From Lamellibrachia columna (Eukaryota; Annelida; Polychaeta; Sabellida; Siboglinidae), in assembly GCA_963662155.1 (NCBI GenBank), contig OY759271.1, positions 14,388,398-14,452,397 of the forward strand: a DNA stretch of 64,000 bases. Direction: 5' to 3'. Numbering within the stretch: position 1 is the first letter of the stretch; each line of letters begins with the position of its first letter. A program made the translations under genes and the position numbers. The notes under the pieces are model-generated. The model saw only the letters and a program-made list of their open reading frames with translations, was not told the origin of the DNA and searched no databases. Positions 26,823 to 38,572 of the stretch are shown here, piece by piece.

Positions 26823-27029
26823 ATGTTTGGTGTCATGTTTGGTGTCATGTTTGGTGTCATGTTTGGTGTCATGTTTGGTGTCATGTTTGGTGTAATGTTT
26901 GGTGTCATGTTTGGTGTCATGTTTGGTGTCATGTTTGGTGTCATGTTTGGTGTAATGTTTGGTGTCATGTTTGGTGTCATGTTTGATGTCATGTTTGGTG
27001 TCATGTTTGGTGTCATGTTTGGTGTCATG
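26823..27029 (+). repeat. 12-bp tandem array
   Basis: About 17 units of atgtttggtgtc, with rare taatg and tgatg variants. The period of four codons produces open frames on both strands. No gene surrounds it. Confidence 0.96.
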
Positions 27030-28237
27030 CTGTTTTAATTCATATCTAGAATATATAAGAATAAATGGGTCATATCTAAAATACTTATCTCAAAAGAACT
27101 TGGTAGATTCCCCATTTGGAACACCGTGTAAACACTAATTAAGAGTAGACCTACCATGTTAATTACAAAACGTTTATTAATAGCCGTGCGACTCACAATG
27201 GATGGCACTTTCCCAACACGTTGTCTTCCCGAGTGGCATGTTTTGCTTGATACGGCAATGTTACAATTTACTCAAGAAAATGTTATAACTTGCTGTAGCA
27301 CAATCTCATTTACAAACACCAATGATTACATAAGCATACCAAAGACACTGCTTAACGGCCTACGCAGCAGCTAGTGCATAATATTCATGAAGAATCACGT
27401 GCACACAACAGTGAACAAGTAAACTGCGATATTACCGTTTTTCTTTAAAATAACGCAGTTTTTAACCATGTCAATGAATCCACGTGAATTTACCGAAGCT
27501 AAGTTAGCACGTGCTCTAAAAGAAAAGTAAAAACTAAGCACTGGTGTAACTTAATAAAGATAATGTCATGCACAACATAAAATACATTTGCTGCTATCCA
27601 ACACACAACAATGAACGATTGATCATCGTGAAAATAAAAAAAAATTTCAGGCATAAACTTTCTGTCTGAGAGCTATCAACGATGTCGTTTCATCTGAGAA
27701 AATGTGTTTTGTCGTTGAGATTATCTTAGCTGTGCACAATTAGTTGTAATTGGTCGGTTTAATGGTTGCGTTTGAGCAACCAGACATCAGCCATCACTAA
27801 TAACCCAACATTTACATGGATGAAGGAACACCCCTATACACTAAGAAATAGGTGCAATTTAAAAAAAAACTCAAAGAAATAGTGTTTCGGTGGCAAGTGA
27901 TGAGGGTGGGAATAATACATAGGCCTATAACGCATATAAAGTAATTAAGAGAACGATGGCGGTTGGCCTACATCTCAGCGCACCTGCGTTCGTTCAGCGG
28001 TAGCACTGTATATGTATAGAGAGTGGTGAAACTTTCTACAGACGACGGAAGGGCGCAGACCACAGTTATTTTCCCCACTGGTAACAATGTTGCATGATTG
28101 TAAGAACATGTGACCATCATATAAATATAAAACTTCATGATATCCACTGGCAATATGTTACAAATTAATAGTTTGGTGAAAAGCACATAGCTCCAGCACT
28201 TTTAGACATGTCGCAAACGTGCTTATCCTCAAAATTA
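27030..28237. other. Non-coding interval, nothing recognised
   Basis: AT-rich sequence with short frames only. No domain, RNA gene or repeat was identified. Confidence 0.4.
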
Positions 28238-29345
28238 TCAGATTTCGCAAAATATTAATACGTCTACGGTGTTTAGGTAATATCACCATCAAAATATTAA
28301 TACGTCTACGGTGTTTAGGTAATATCACCATCAAAATATTAATACGTCTACGGTGTTTAGGTAATATCACCATCTAAATATTAATACGTCTACGGTGTTT
28401 AGGTAATATCACCATCAAAATGTTAATACGTCTACGGTGTTTAGGTAATATCACCATCAAAATGTTAATACGTCTACGGTGTTTAGGTAATATCACCATC
28501 AAAATATTAATACGTCTACGGTGTTTAGGTAATATCACCATCAAAATATTAATACGTCTACGGTGTTTAGGTAATATCACCATCAAAATATTAATACGTC
28601 TACGGTGTTTAGGTAATATCACCATCAAAATATTAATACGTCTACGGTGTTTAGGTAATATCACCATCTAAATATTAATACGTCTACGGTGTTTAGGTAA
28701 TATCACCATCAAAATGTTAATACGTCTACGGTGTTTAGGTAATATCACCATCTAAATATTAATACGTCTACGGTGTTTAGGTAATATCACCATCAAAATG
28801 TTAATACGTCTACGGTGTTTAAGTAATATCACCATCAAAATATTAATACGTCTACGGTGTTTAGGTAATATCACCATCAAAATATTAATACGTCTACGGT
28901 GTTTAGGTAATATCACCATCAAAATATTAATACGTCTACGGTGTTTAGGTAATATCACCATCTAAATATTAATACGTCTACGGTGTTTAGGTAATATCAC
29001 CATCAAAATAGTAATACGTCTACGGTGTTTAGGTAATATCACCATCAAAATATTAATACGTCTACGGTGTTTAGGTAATATCACCATCAAAATATTAATA
29101 CGTCTACGGTGTTTAGGTAATATCACCATCTAAATATTAATACGTCTACGGTGTTTAGGTAATATCACCATCAAAATATTAATACGTCTACGGTGTTTAG
29201 GTAATATCACCATCAAAATATTAATACGTCTACGGTGTTTAGGTAATATCACCTTCAAAATATTAATACGTCTACGGTGTTTAGGTAATATCACCATCAA
29301 AATATTAATACGTCTACGGTGTTTAGGTAATATCACCATCAAAAT
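28238..29345. repeat. 42-bp satellite-like array
   Basis: About 26 highly uniform units of 42 bp built around aatacgtctacggtgtttag and gtaatatcaccatc. Variants are few: a/g in the attaat segment, and catctaaat replacing catcaaaat about every 2-7 units, with no fixed higher-order period. Each unit contains a short complementary pair (ggtg...cacc). The period is 14 codons, so the minus strand reads a repeated KHRRRINIL peptide. There is no evidence that it is expressed. Confidence 0.97.
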
Positions 29346-29487
29346 GCCTACGCGTTTTCCAATCCGCTTCATACTAAAACCTGTCATTGCCAAAGATGTT
29401 AAACGTGTCAGTTTTCCTAGCTGATTATTGTTACCTCGTGTGGAAATTAAATCAAGTGCAGGTGTAAGTCACCTCGCGGTGCCTATA

Positions 29488-29545
29488 AAGGGTGGTTCCC
29501 GGACACCTGGCGGACACCTGGCGGACACCTGGTGGACACCTCTGA
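29488..29545 (+). repeat. 11-bp short tandem repeat
   Basis: Four units of gacacctggcg with terminal variation. The following 29546-30348 has no recognised gene before the sulfotransferase start. Confidence 0.85.
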
Positions 29546-30348
29546 GTCCGCCTGTGCTGCTAATACCTTCTTCTCCCCCTTAACTCCTTTACGAATGCTT
29601 CTCCGTCCTCTCGACGAATTCGATTCAAATACTGTCAGCTGTTTCTCAATTCCAATGTTTTCTTGTCATCCGACCCCCCCCCCCGTCATTCACTCTGCAC
29701 ATTCTACTAACTCACCAGTTTTTTTCAGCTACCTGTACATCTCCTCCTGTGTCTGTATGCGTTAATAAAAATGTTCACAAACCAGATACACGAGCCTGTA
29801 CAACACATGCCTCAAGAAATTCCTCCGTCCTTGCACACTGTCCCCCCAAAGTATACGAAATTTACAATTTGCTGAAAGTTAACTTTTGTCCATTCTTTGG
29901 CGTTGTCCGTCTAATTCATCCTCTGCGGGTCTCTCTTTCTCTTTCCTGTTTCTGTTCCTTGAAGAATGATTGTTGCCAGGCCAGTGGACTTCGTGACATG
30001 GCCATATCATCCCAGTGTGCGTCTTGTTACTGCGTCTTTTTACACAGAGCTATGCGTGACAGACTGATGCTCTCGCAAAATTACTAGTGAAGATGCTCGT
30101 TCTAAACAGCGAACATGAAACACGAGAAAACGAACGCTAATGTTTTTATCACGATACGCTTAACATGTTTCCGGTTCACGGCGTCCGACTTTCACGTAAC
30201 GCATTGGTTGAGTGATTGCGTATTCGGTGTCAGTAGTAACAATGCAGTAGATGATGCACTGACGTGCGCATACGTATCCCGCCTAAAGAAATAACGATTT
30301 AGATCTGGCAAATCACAATCACTTCATCGTGTCGTTCCGAAACGAAAC

Positions 30349-31347
30349 ATGGGATACAATCGGGTTAGTATAAGAACGTTGTTTATAACAACGTTGTTTC
30401 TAACAACGTTGGTAACTGTTGTTATTATCGCAACCTTAAAAAAAACGGGACATGATTCATGTGTTCAGTCGGTGTACGACAACAGAGTGTCCACTGAACT
30501 ACGTGACGCAAAACCAACGACCGAACCATCGAAGGCGGGCCGGCGGTTCGACCAGCAAGATACACTGCAACGTCGCCTTCCACAGTGCGTCATTATCGGA
30601 GCAATGAAGTGCGGCACCAGGGCACTCGCTGAGTACCTCGATCTTCACCCGGACGTCGTCACGGCACCACACGAAACCAACTATTTCAGTATTTACTACG
30701 GTCGAGGTGTACAATGGTATCGCAGCGAAATGCCGCTGTCTCGACCAAATCAGATCACCATGGAGAAATCTCCAAGCTACTTCAGACATCGTGAAGCTCC
30801 AGTCCGTATACATGCGATGAACGCTACCATTAAGATCATGTTAACTGTTCGCGATCCCGTCGCTAGATCGGTTTCTGATTGGCTTCACCATTGTCGTAGG
30901 TATGAATCCGACATTTCGACATGTCGGACATACGAAAGTTCCGGTATACTCACGCCGACGGGACAAATCAACCGAAATAGTCCGTTCATTATACGCTCGT
31001 CGTTCGCCCGTGCCATCGAAAATTGGACACAACTGTTCCCACTCGGTACTCGGTTTCATATCGTCGACGGTCACAAACTGGTGTCTGACCCCGTCTCCGA
31101 ACTGGAAAAGGTCGAAACTTTCCTCGGGTTGCGCCATCATATCACCCAGAAAAACCTTGTGTTCAACGAAAAACGTGGATTTTACTGCATGGTTTCCGAT
31201 CGGAAAGAGGAACGTTGCCTGGGGGACGACAAAGGAGTCAAACATCCCACTTTGGTGCCAGAAGTTGAGGCAAAGTTGAGGAGTTATTTCCAACCACTGA
31301 ATCAGCATTTCTACCATATTGTTGGACGTGATTTCGGGTGGCCTTAG
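30349..31347 (+). CDS. Heparan sulfate glucosamine 3-O-sulfotransferase-like type II membrane enzyme
   Basis: Seen: an intronless 332-codon frame with a short cytosolic N-terminus, one membrane anchor (residues 10-30), a stem, and a sulfotransferase domain from about 77. The 5'-phosphosulfate loop is IIGAMKCGTRAL (82-93). The catalytic base position is HET (Glu109), followed by WYRSEMP, MEKSPSYF with Lys140, the 3'-phosphate motif TVRDPVARSVSDW (166-178), and KRGFYC...ERCLG with Cys280/Cys290 forming the expected disulfide. It ends in VGRDFGW. Known: this family transfers sulfate from PAPS to the 3-OH of glucosamine in heparan sulfate in the Golgi. The start ATG at 30349 places the anchor where type II enzymes have it. 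All key residues are present. Which HS3ST subtype it represents cannot be told, so no symbol is given. Confidence 0.92.
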   Translation: MGYNRVSIRTLFITTLFLTTLVTVVIIATLKKTGHDSCVQSVYDNRVSTELRDAKPTTEPSKAGRRFDQQDTLQRRLPQCVIIGAMKCGTRALAEYLDLHPDVVTAPHETNYFSIYYGRGVQWYRSEMPLSRPNQITMEKSPSYFRHREAPVRIHAMNATIKIMLTVRDPVARSVSDWLHHCRRYESDISTCRTYESSGILTPTGQINRNSPFIIRSSFARAIENWTQLFPLGTRFHIVDGHKLVSDPVSELEKVETFLGLRHHITQKNLVFNEKRGFYCMVSDRKEERCLGDDKGVKHPTLVPEVEAKLRSYFQPLNQHFYHIVGRDFGWP

Positions 31348-31364
31348 ATGATCCGTATGTCGGG

Positions 31365-31370
31365 AATAAA
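31365..31370 (+). terminator. Polyadenylation signal of the sulfotransferase gene
   Basis: AATAAA begins 18 bp after the stop codon, which would give a very short 3' UTR. Other candidates occur further on, for example in the A/T-rich stretch 31520-31550. Confidence 0.5.
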
Positions 31371-31399
31371 AACGCACTGGCGTATCGTATTTCTGAAAC

Positions 31400-32969
31400 A
31401 TTGGAAACCATAAAAGTATGTACATGATTTAAGAACATTAGTATAATTAATATAAGACATACATACATATGTTCTTTATTTGGTCCATATACATGTAACT
31501 CAACGTGTGAATGTGTACAAATATAAATATTAAACTTATAAATACAGCACAGATATCAAATAAGGGGTCATGAGACTCCCGTTAATACTAAGAACTAGCT
31601 CTCTCACCGGAGTCTTCCTGTGTACAGTTAAGTACCCTTGTAAAATATACATAATATGTAATGATAGAAAAACTGACACAGTTGTAGGCTATATGAAGAC
31701 GAAAACATGACTTCAAAAGTGTTCATTGTCCAAGGAGGTGGGGTAACATAATTGGTCTTGTTGACAGATGTAATAGTTTCTTGTTGCATAAGATATGTTT
31801 GCCAAGAATCATTCTTGGCGTAAGTTGCAAAATCATGTACACTGTGGGTGTCTGTTTTGTGTTTCAATACACAAGGTGCATTATTTGTCGTATGTGGCAA
31901 GATATATCTGAGACTTTGTTTCGCAAACTCGAGTTGTGCCCTGGTTGTGTGTGTATGTTGTATTGTCAATGTGTGCTAAATGCTACTACTTTCATCAGGT
32001 GATAAGTTTTGAAGGTAGGCAGGTAGTTTGTTGTGCTTATTCGTTATTTTATTATTATGACTCTTCGCTATGTTGCTGTCAAATCATTATTGTTAATATG
32101 TTACATGACATTTTAAGAACGTGGCATTAGTATTACATAAATATCATGAAAGCAATGAACGTGAATCACGGCAGTGGGAAAATATTAACGTTGTGCCATT
32201 GTGTCTCGTATATTTCAAAACATTTATGTTTGATTCGGCGTCAATTATGTGTACACTAGGCTGCTTTATTTTGTTGCATCTAATTATCCATTAGCTTGGG
32301 TTGTTATTAAAAGGAATTTCTCTCCCCGACAAAACGCTTTTGAAATACGCGAGCTACATATATGATTACTGACCTGGAATCAGACACGCGTGATGCTAAT
32401 TAGACACACCCAACTGAATAGAATGATTAATTTCACGTCTAATTTCTTTTCCAAAATGCCGGAAATCGCAAGCAGCGTACGGGACGCCGGACAATAAAAC
32501 ATATTTGTGTTCTTTAAATAGACAAAGTAGAAATATTAAAACGCCAAATGATATACACATATACTGACACTGAGATATATCACCGAGACATAACTACCTA
32601 CATTGTGCATACCTTTATTTCAAACCTAAGTCCATGATGCAACAAGACATGTTCTCACTCTCCAATATTGTATACTATTTTGTATTTGTCATGTAAGCTC
32701 AGATGTTTGCGTCCCAGATAGTGAGTAGTACGTCATTGATCATATTAAGACACATGTATTGTAGCCTCATAATTTACATTTGTATTATCATCATGAATTA
32801 CTCACTTATTGTTATTTACAATATGTTGTTGTCTGTATCCTCGTTTTTGAACACTATTCAACTATCTGCGTTTTGAGCCATTATTCATTGACCACAAACC
32901 ACTAACTTCAAATGGTCACACCTTTATGGATATGTACTATTGTGATATCACGGTAATAACGATACGATA

Positions 32970-32970
<1 letters not shown>
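31400..32970. other. Non-coding interval, nothing recognised
   Basis: AT-rich sequence with only short domain-free frames on both strands. Confidence 0.4.
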
Positions 32971-32971
<1 letters not shown>

Positions 32972-33061
<90 letters not shown>

Positions 33062-33137
33062 GGATATATATATATCTGGATATATATATATATATCTGGA
33101 TATATATATATATATCTGGATATATATATATATATAT
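32972..33137. repeat. (TA)n microsatellite with tctgga interruptions
   Basis: A pure TA run to 33059 is followed by four TA blocks separated by tctgga or tgga. This interspersed pattern suggests a short secondary tandem duplication of about 22-24 bp. Confidence 0.95.
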
Positions 33138-33654
33138 GGATCTGTAATATTTTCGGACGTAACGTATATTCTTGAGCTCAAAGTATATGTTATATATAGT
33201 ATAGAATTAATAATTGTTTCACTTCGTCTTTCAACCGATCTCGACCGAAGCATAAATTTATTACGCACCACTTAACATCCATTCTTCGTTTCATATACGG
33301 GTGACGAATTCGTATTTTCGCGCACCGGTACAGCTTTGGGTTAGGAATTTGGCATGTTGTTTTTGCGTCGCGAAAACGATTAAATTTACGATGTAATGGA
33401 AGCATGTAATTTCACCCAAGTGTTATGTTGGTATCGCATACTAAATGCATTTAAAACTATTTTATCTGATTCTTACGCGAGGCGTATTTGTGAATCTCGA
33501 TTGCAATTTGCAAACCGTCGAAGCGAAGCCAGCGACAACGATTGATGTCGGCGACAGCGCAAAATAAATAACACGTTGATACTCGTTCATTGATATTGTC
33601 CACCTAATGTTTCTTGAGAATTGTCAAAGCAATTCTAAGTAGGTTTAAGCAGGC

Positions 33655-33743
33655 CCATTTGGCATTTTCCCCTGGCGGCAGAAAATCTGGGTCCACGACC
33701 GACCGCGTTATATCCGAATCCGCGTAATAACGAGGCGCGACTG
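33655..33743 (-). mobile_element. Solo pogo/Tigger-like terminal repeat
   Basis: Read on the minus strand from 33743, cagtcgcgcctcgttattac follows a TA dinucleotide, as pogo/Tigger-type terminal repeats do. No partner end and no transposase are visible nearby, so this looks like a solo end or chance similarity. Confidence 0.4.
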
Positions 33744-35050
33744 TATATATAATATGCATAGATAGTTTTGCTTGAAAAAGAAAGTAAATTTGGAGAAACA
33801 AAATTAGAAAAAGTTCATTATTAAATCAACGCGGGGCCGCATGGGGTAAAAAAAAAAAATTTCGGACAATGCCCAATAATTACAGCATGCAATGACATAT
33901 ACCAGACAATAATACAAGAAAATACAAAATAGGAAAAATTCTGCTGAGCAAACAAAGAGTGACATCCGAATACTTTCCATCAAATTAGTTACCAACGGTT
34001 CTAGAGATGCGATCATGTGAATAGTCAGATGTGATTGTAGATTCTGTTGAACTTTCTTAAATACCAATGAACTGTTTGCGCGTTTTGGCAGCACCGGAGT
34101 CCGACAAAATATTGTCAAGATTATTCCGACGCATGATGTCCCATTCCGTACTGAGCATAGTCAGATGAACCGATGTGCTTTGATTTTGTGGGATCTTGCA
34201 TGACGGTGTCAATCATGTCACGGCTAATCCGGCACTGTTTACACATGCTGACTATACGAAAGCGTCAAACAAAATCCAACATTCTAACTTAAGCCGGTCG
34301 TACACTGCGCGATTGAGCATGCCCGCACCTGTTGACGAAATTGCAAATGTTTACTCAAATCTTAATCTACTAACTTCAGTGGTGTACTTTGACACTACTC
34401 CTTCTGACAGGGCCTACTAGCCGAATGACTGCACCTGTGTTTGTCATTACATGCACGTCAAGTAGAGATCGCGCGCATAATGCTCTTGAAACTTGGACCA
34501 GTCGCATTTATACTGCGTTCGTATCTTACGACAACCACGGAAGCATAGCTCAGTGTCTCATCGATGTCGCTGTGAATAGACCGGATAAAACACGGCAAAG
34601 TCACTGAGATGGGAGTATATAATGTGGTAAGCTATTAATTAATACTGTTACATTAATTATTCCCCTCACGTTTCGGTATATTTCGTAAAGTTCATAGCTT
34701 AGTTTTATAGTTTAGATCATTTAATTTTGCTAAGGTTTAATTAAACAGTGCATGCTTTTGCTGAAATATATCAATCGTTAGAACGGGTAACTTGTTAAAT
34801 TGAGTAGCGTCGATAAGATCGCAAACAGTTTGACGTCGCTTTTTCGGCAGCGTGTTGGTTCGGCCACTGGACCGAAATTAATGTAATAGTTTGTCCGATG
34901 ATTTCGACAAAGCTAAATACAAATTTGACACAAGCGAGCTAGCATGCCGTAGTGGATATTAGATATGTTACATTTTTCGCGAACTGAGTGTGAAACGAGA
35001 CGGGCACAGACGAGTTTAGGTTGTTGAAATCTTACTTAAAGGGCCCGTTT
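33744..35050. other. Non-coding interval, nothing recognised
   Basis: Short frames at 34196-34607 and 33804-34118 lack domains or splice support. No RNA gene was recognised. Confidence 0.4.
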
Positions 35051-35055
35051 TGTAC

Positions 35056-35451
35056 GGTGTTCCCCTACTTGTGTTCCCCTACTTGTGTTCCCCTACTTGT
35101 GTTCCCCTACTTGTGTTCCCCTACTTGTGTTCCCCTACTTGTGTTACCCTACTTGTGTTCCCTTACTTGTGTTCCCCTACTTGTGTTCCCCTACTTGTGT
35201 TCCCCTGCTTGTGTTCCCCTACTTGTGTTACCCTACTTGTGTTCCCCTACTTGTGTTCCTCTACTTGTGTTCCCATACTTGTGTTCCCCTACTTGTGTTA
35301 CCCTACTTGTGTTCCCTTACTTGTGTTCCCCTACTTGTGTTCCCCTACTTGTGTTACCCTACTTGTGTTCCCCTACTTGTGTTCCTCTACTTGTGTTCCC
35401 CTACTTGTGTTGCCCTACTTGTGTTCCCCTACTTGTGTTCCCCTACTTGTC
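35056..35451 (+). repeat. 15-bp tandem array
   Basis: About 26 units of cctacttgtgttccc with few point variants. Five-codon periodicity keeps all three forward frames open (VPLLVFPYLCSPTC-type peptide). It lies about 280 bp upstream of the small membrane-protein gene, possibly within its promoter region. Confidence 0.97.
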
Positions 35452-35734
35452 AATACATGTTAATGGTATTAGTACTAAGAAAAGTTCCAATCAATTCAGG
35501 AATTGACGGTAATTAAAATATTTTACCGATCGCTCTTTTTGCTAAATTAAATACAACCACAGTTGTTAAATGTGTAAAAATCCATTCTACAAAACGTAGC
35601 CTACAATAACTTGCACCAACCTATAATGTAAGGTTTTCTTAGAATTAGCTCGATGAAGCCATAGTAACATTGACGATTTTGGCATCACACATTAAGTAGC
35701 TTTATTGTTGTGTGGAGAACAATTCTTCATTTAA

Positions 35735-38572
35735 TTGAAAATGTCTGCCGCATTCTTGTCGCTACATTTGTTTTCATTGGATGTTCATTCAACATTGCAG
35801 ACGCTGGATTGTTCAGCAGCAGACAGTGGCAACGACGCCTGTTGGCCGACGGCTGTCAACGTCGCAGTACCGGTCTTATCCGCCGGTGTCTTCGTGGCGC
35901 TGCTCGTCATTGTATTTTGGTTTAAATCAAAACCACCAGAGGTCACCGACATTGAGATGGTGGCAGAAGCAAAACCGGTAGGTGGCGGCAGTGATTTAGT
36001 GTGGTTTGTTTTGGAAAATATCTTTAAAGCAGTGCGGACATTAGGCATCGCAATTACGTTTGTGTTTTATCGTCTTTATGTACGCAATTTGTCGGTGAAT
36101 TTTCCCTCGGTAACACCGAGGTGAATGGGGTTAATCGTAAAATTCCTTATTTCGTCTCATCCTGTCTATGCTGGCGTAGACCACCGGGAGTGGGACTGGA
36201 ATAAGTGACGGGAGCCTGTGACATTAAAGGTCCTTTCTCAATGAGATTTTTTTGCTAGTCTCATTTCAGATAAATTTTGCAATAAACCAAACCTACCTAG
36301 TATCCACTGCTACATGCTAGCTCGTTTGTGCAACTTTTGTGTGTAGTTTTTGCGAATTCAGACAAACTCTTAAATGACTTAATGCTTGTTCAAGCATTAA
36401 GTGAAGTGAAAATCGAAATGCTGAAAATCATGACTTTCACCTTTGGTGAAATTTCGTAACTTTGTCATGATCGGCAAGAGGATTGAAGTCAAGCCCATGA
36501 TAGACATTGACTCGCACAGTATCCATTTTGGATATCCACTATTTTGATCCTTACTAGATCTAACGACTGAAATTAATTCGATGATTTGTACCAAAATAGG
36601 CATTTTTTATTAAATCGACTGCGGATGTTACATAAACTATTCACATACTACATATTTGAACGCGATAGGCTAAATCAGTTAAAAAGATTTAACAAGATTG
36701 CCATCCCAAACACCAAGTTCCAGATGGCAAGTGGACAAGTAAGCCATTGGCTTATTGAGAGTCTAACAATTTTCTCATCTATATGTAGCCCGCTCTTATC
36801 AAATATCTGTCAATTCTATGTTTAAACATATTCACACTACTAGCATTAGCACAAACATTTGGCAGTTTATTCATTTATCACCCTCTGTGAAAAAGAGTAC
36901 TTTCTCATGTCCAACCTACACTGCTCCTTAACTAATGCTGCTTTGTGTCCTCTGGTTCTACTGCCTTCTTTAAATTTGAAGAACATATTCCTATCAACAT
37001 CCTCATAACCGTTCACTATTTTAAACACTTCTATTTGGTCTCCTCTTAGTCTCCTGGTCTCTAGTGTTGTCAAACCACATTGTAATAAGCGACTTTCGTA
37101 ACTAAGGTCTCTCAATTCTGGAATAATTTTTGTTGCTCTTCTTTGTATTCTTTCTAGTTTGTCTATGTCCTTCTTATGATACGGCGTCCATGCTTGTATA
37201 CAATATTCCAAATGTGGTCTAATTATTGCTTTGTACAGGGGTACAATTAGCTGTTTCTCCTTATACATGATAGTTCTCCTAATTAGCCCTAGAATTTGAT
37301 TTCCTTTCGAAGCAGCAATCCCACATTGCTCTGAAACTTTCAACCTTTCTGATTACTTTTGTGTCATCTGCAAATGTGAGTATTTTGCTAGATATGTCAT
37401 CTTCTAAATAATTTGTGTATATATTAAAAACAACGTAGGGCCTAATACTGATCCCTGTGATACCCCACTCAAAACAGATTTCCAGTTTGAAATCTCACCA
37501 TCTACTATTATTCTCTGTCTTCTGTGTGTAAACCACTTTTCTATCCAGTTGATTATATCATTACCTATGCCATGGGCTTTTAGTTTAAGTAACAATCTTT
37601 GGTGTGACACTTTATCAAAAGCTTTCTGAAAATCTAAGTAGACAATATTCACTGGTGACCTGTCATCTACCCACTTTGTAAAAAAACATAAGAGATTGGT
37701 TAGACATGACCTTGCTTTTAGGAACCCATGTTGAGATGTATTTATTAAATTATGAATTCCACCATGGGGTCTCTAATTAATGTTTCGAGTAATTTACATA
37801 CAACTGATGTTAAACTCACTATTCTGTAATTTTCTGGTTTGTTCTTCGATCCTTTCTTAAATAGCGGTGTAATGTTTGCTTCTTTCCATTCTAAAAGAAC
37901 TATTCCTTCTTCTAGTGACAAGTTAAACACCTTTGCAAGTGGTGTACTAATTTGCTCAACAATTTCCTTAAGCAGTTTTGGTGGTATCCCATCAACTCCA
38001 GGTGATTTATTATGTTTCATCTTCTTAATTTTCTTTGGTATCATTTCAGGAGTTATAAATAACTGCCCTAAATGTTATGATTTATTGCCCTCAAATTTAG
38101 TAAATGGAACTGGAAGTGAGCTGATATCTTCTGTGGTAAAAACTGAGCTGAAATACTCATTCATTCAGTTGAGGATGGAGTTTTAAGGAGTGGGACAAGA
38201 AAGTCTCGCGCGCACACGCGCGCACACTCGCATGCACGCCGTCACAGTGTCGTTGGCATAGAAACTTTGAATATGTTCTGCTAGTTATCTTTAACTACAT
38301 CTCGAATTAAACCTTTGGAACCAACCAATCACTGTTCACACGCCCGCGCGCACGCACGCATGCGCGCACACTTGAATTCGAGCATTCACATCATGTATAA
38401 TTAGCAATCACAGCTTTGAGCACTTTGTTCACCGTGGTGTTACTTGTGCCATTTGCAGGAGACAAGCAAGCCCACCGATGAACCATATTACGAGAAGACG
38501 GACATCTCCGTTGAAAGGGACCCAGAAAGAGCCAAGAACATCGGCATTCCCTACGTCGTTCACTCCCTATGA
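35735..38572 (+). CDS. Two-exon small single-pass membrane protein, unrecognised
   Basis: Seen: exon 35735-35977 ends at a good donor (ccg|gtaggt). A phase-matched exon at 38459-38572 follows a cag acceptor and ends at TGA, giving 118 codons. The product has a short extracellular part with two cysteines (DCSAADSGNDACWP, 25-38), one membrane segment (about 41-63, VAVPVLSAGVFVALLVIVFW) and a charged tail with EPYYEKTDISVERDPE. It ends IPYVVHSL. The last nine codons including TGA form the start of the first unit of a 51-bp minisatellite. An in-phase acceptor at 35801 (attgcag|acg) allows an alternative in which a signal-peptide exon lies upstream; the present N-terminus is not a strong signal. 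The intron contains a LINE. Function unknown. The coherent splice, membrane segment and stop support a real gene. Confidence 0.62.
36681..38165 (-). mobile_element. CR1/Jockey/Rex-group LINE, copy 1 (truncated, internally deleted)
   Basis: The minus strand encodes, with frameshifts, reverse-transcriptase pieces: NKSPGVDGIPPKLLKEIVEQ, ITPLFKKGSKNKPENYR, VYLDFQKAFDKVSHQRLLLK, GVSQGSVLGPTLFLIY, then the thumb and C-terminal parts (LIVPLYKAIIRPHLEYCIQA, RDLSYESRLLQCGLTTLETR). The 5' end is truncated near 38165. The segment between the catalytic FADDT region and VSEQCG is deleted relative to the copies at 47830 and 55180. The 3' end carries the (aaatcttgtt)-type terminal repeat. It lies inside the intron of the small membrane-protein gene. 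Confidence 0.9.
38200..38375. repeat. CpG-rich cacgcg simple-sequence tracts
   Basis: Two alternating purine-pyrimidine tracts (gcgcgcacacgcgcgcacac near 38206 and gcccgcgcgcacgcacgcat near 38342) lie just upstream of the last exon of the small membrane-protein gene. They are of a type that can adopt Z-DNA. Confidence 0.6.

Noticed and set aside
28158..29393. KHRRRINIL-repeat frames that could look like an array of short peptides or a CRISPR-like repeat
   Set aside because: Units are contiguous 42-bp tandem copies without unique spacers; animal DNA context; no associated genes.
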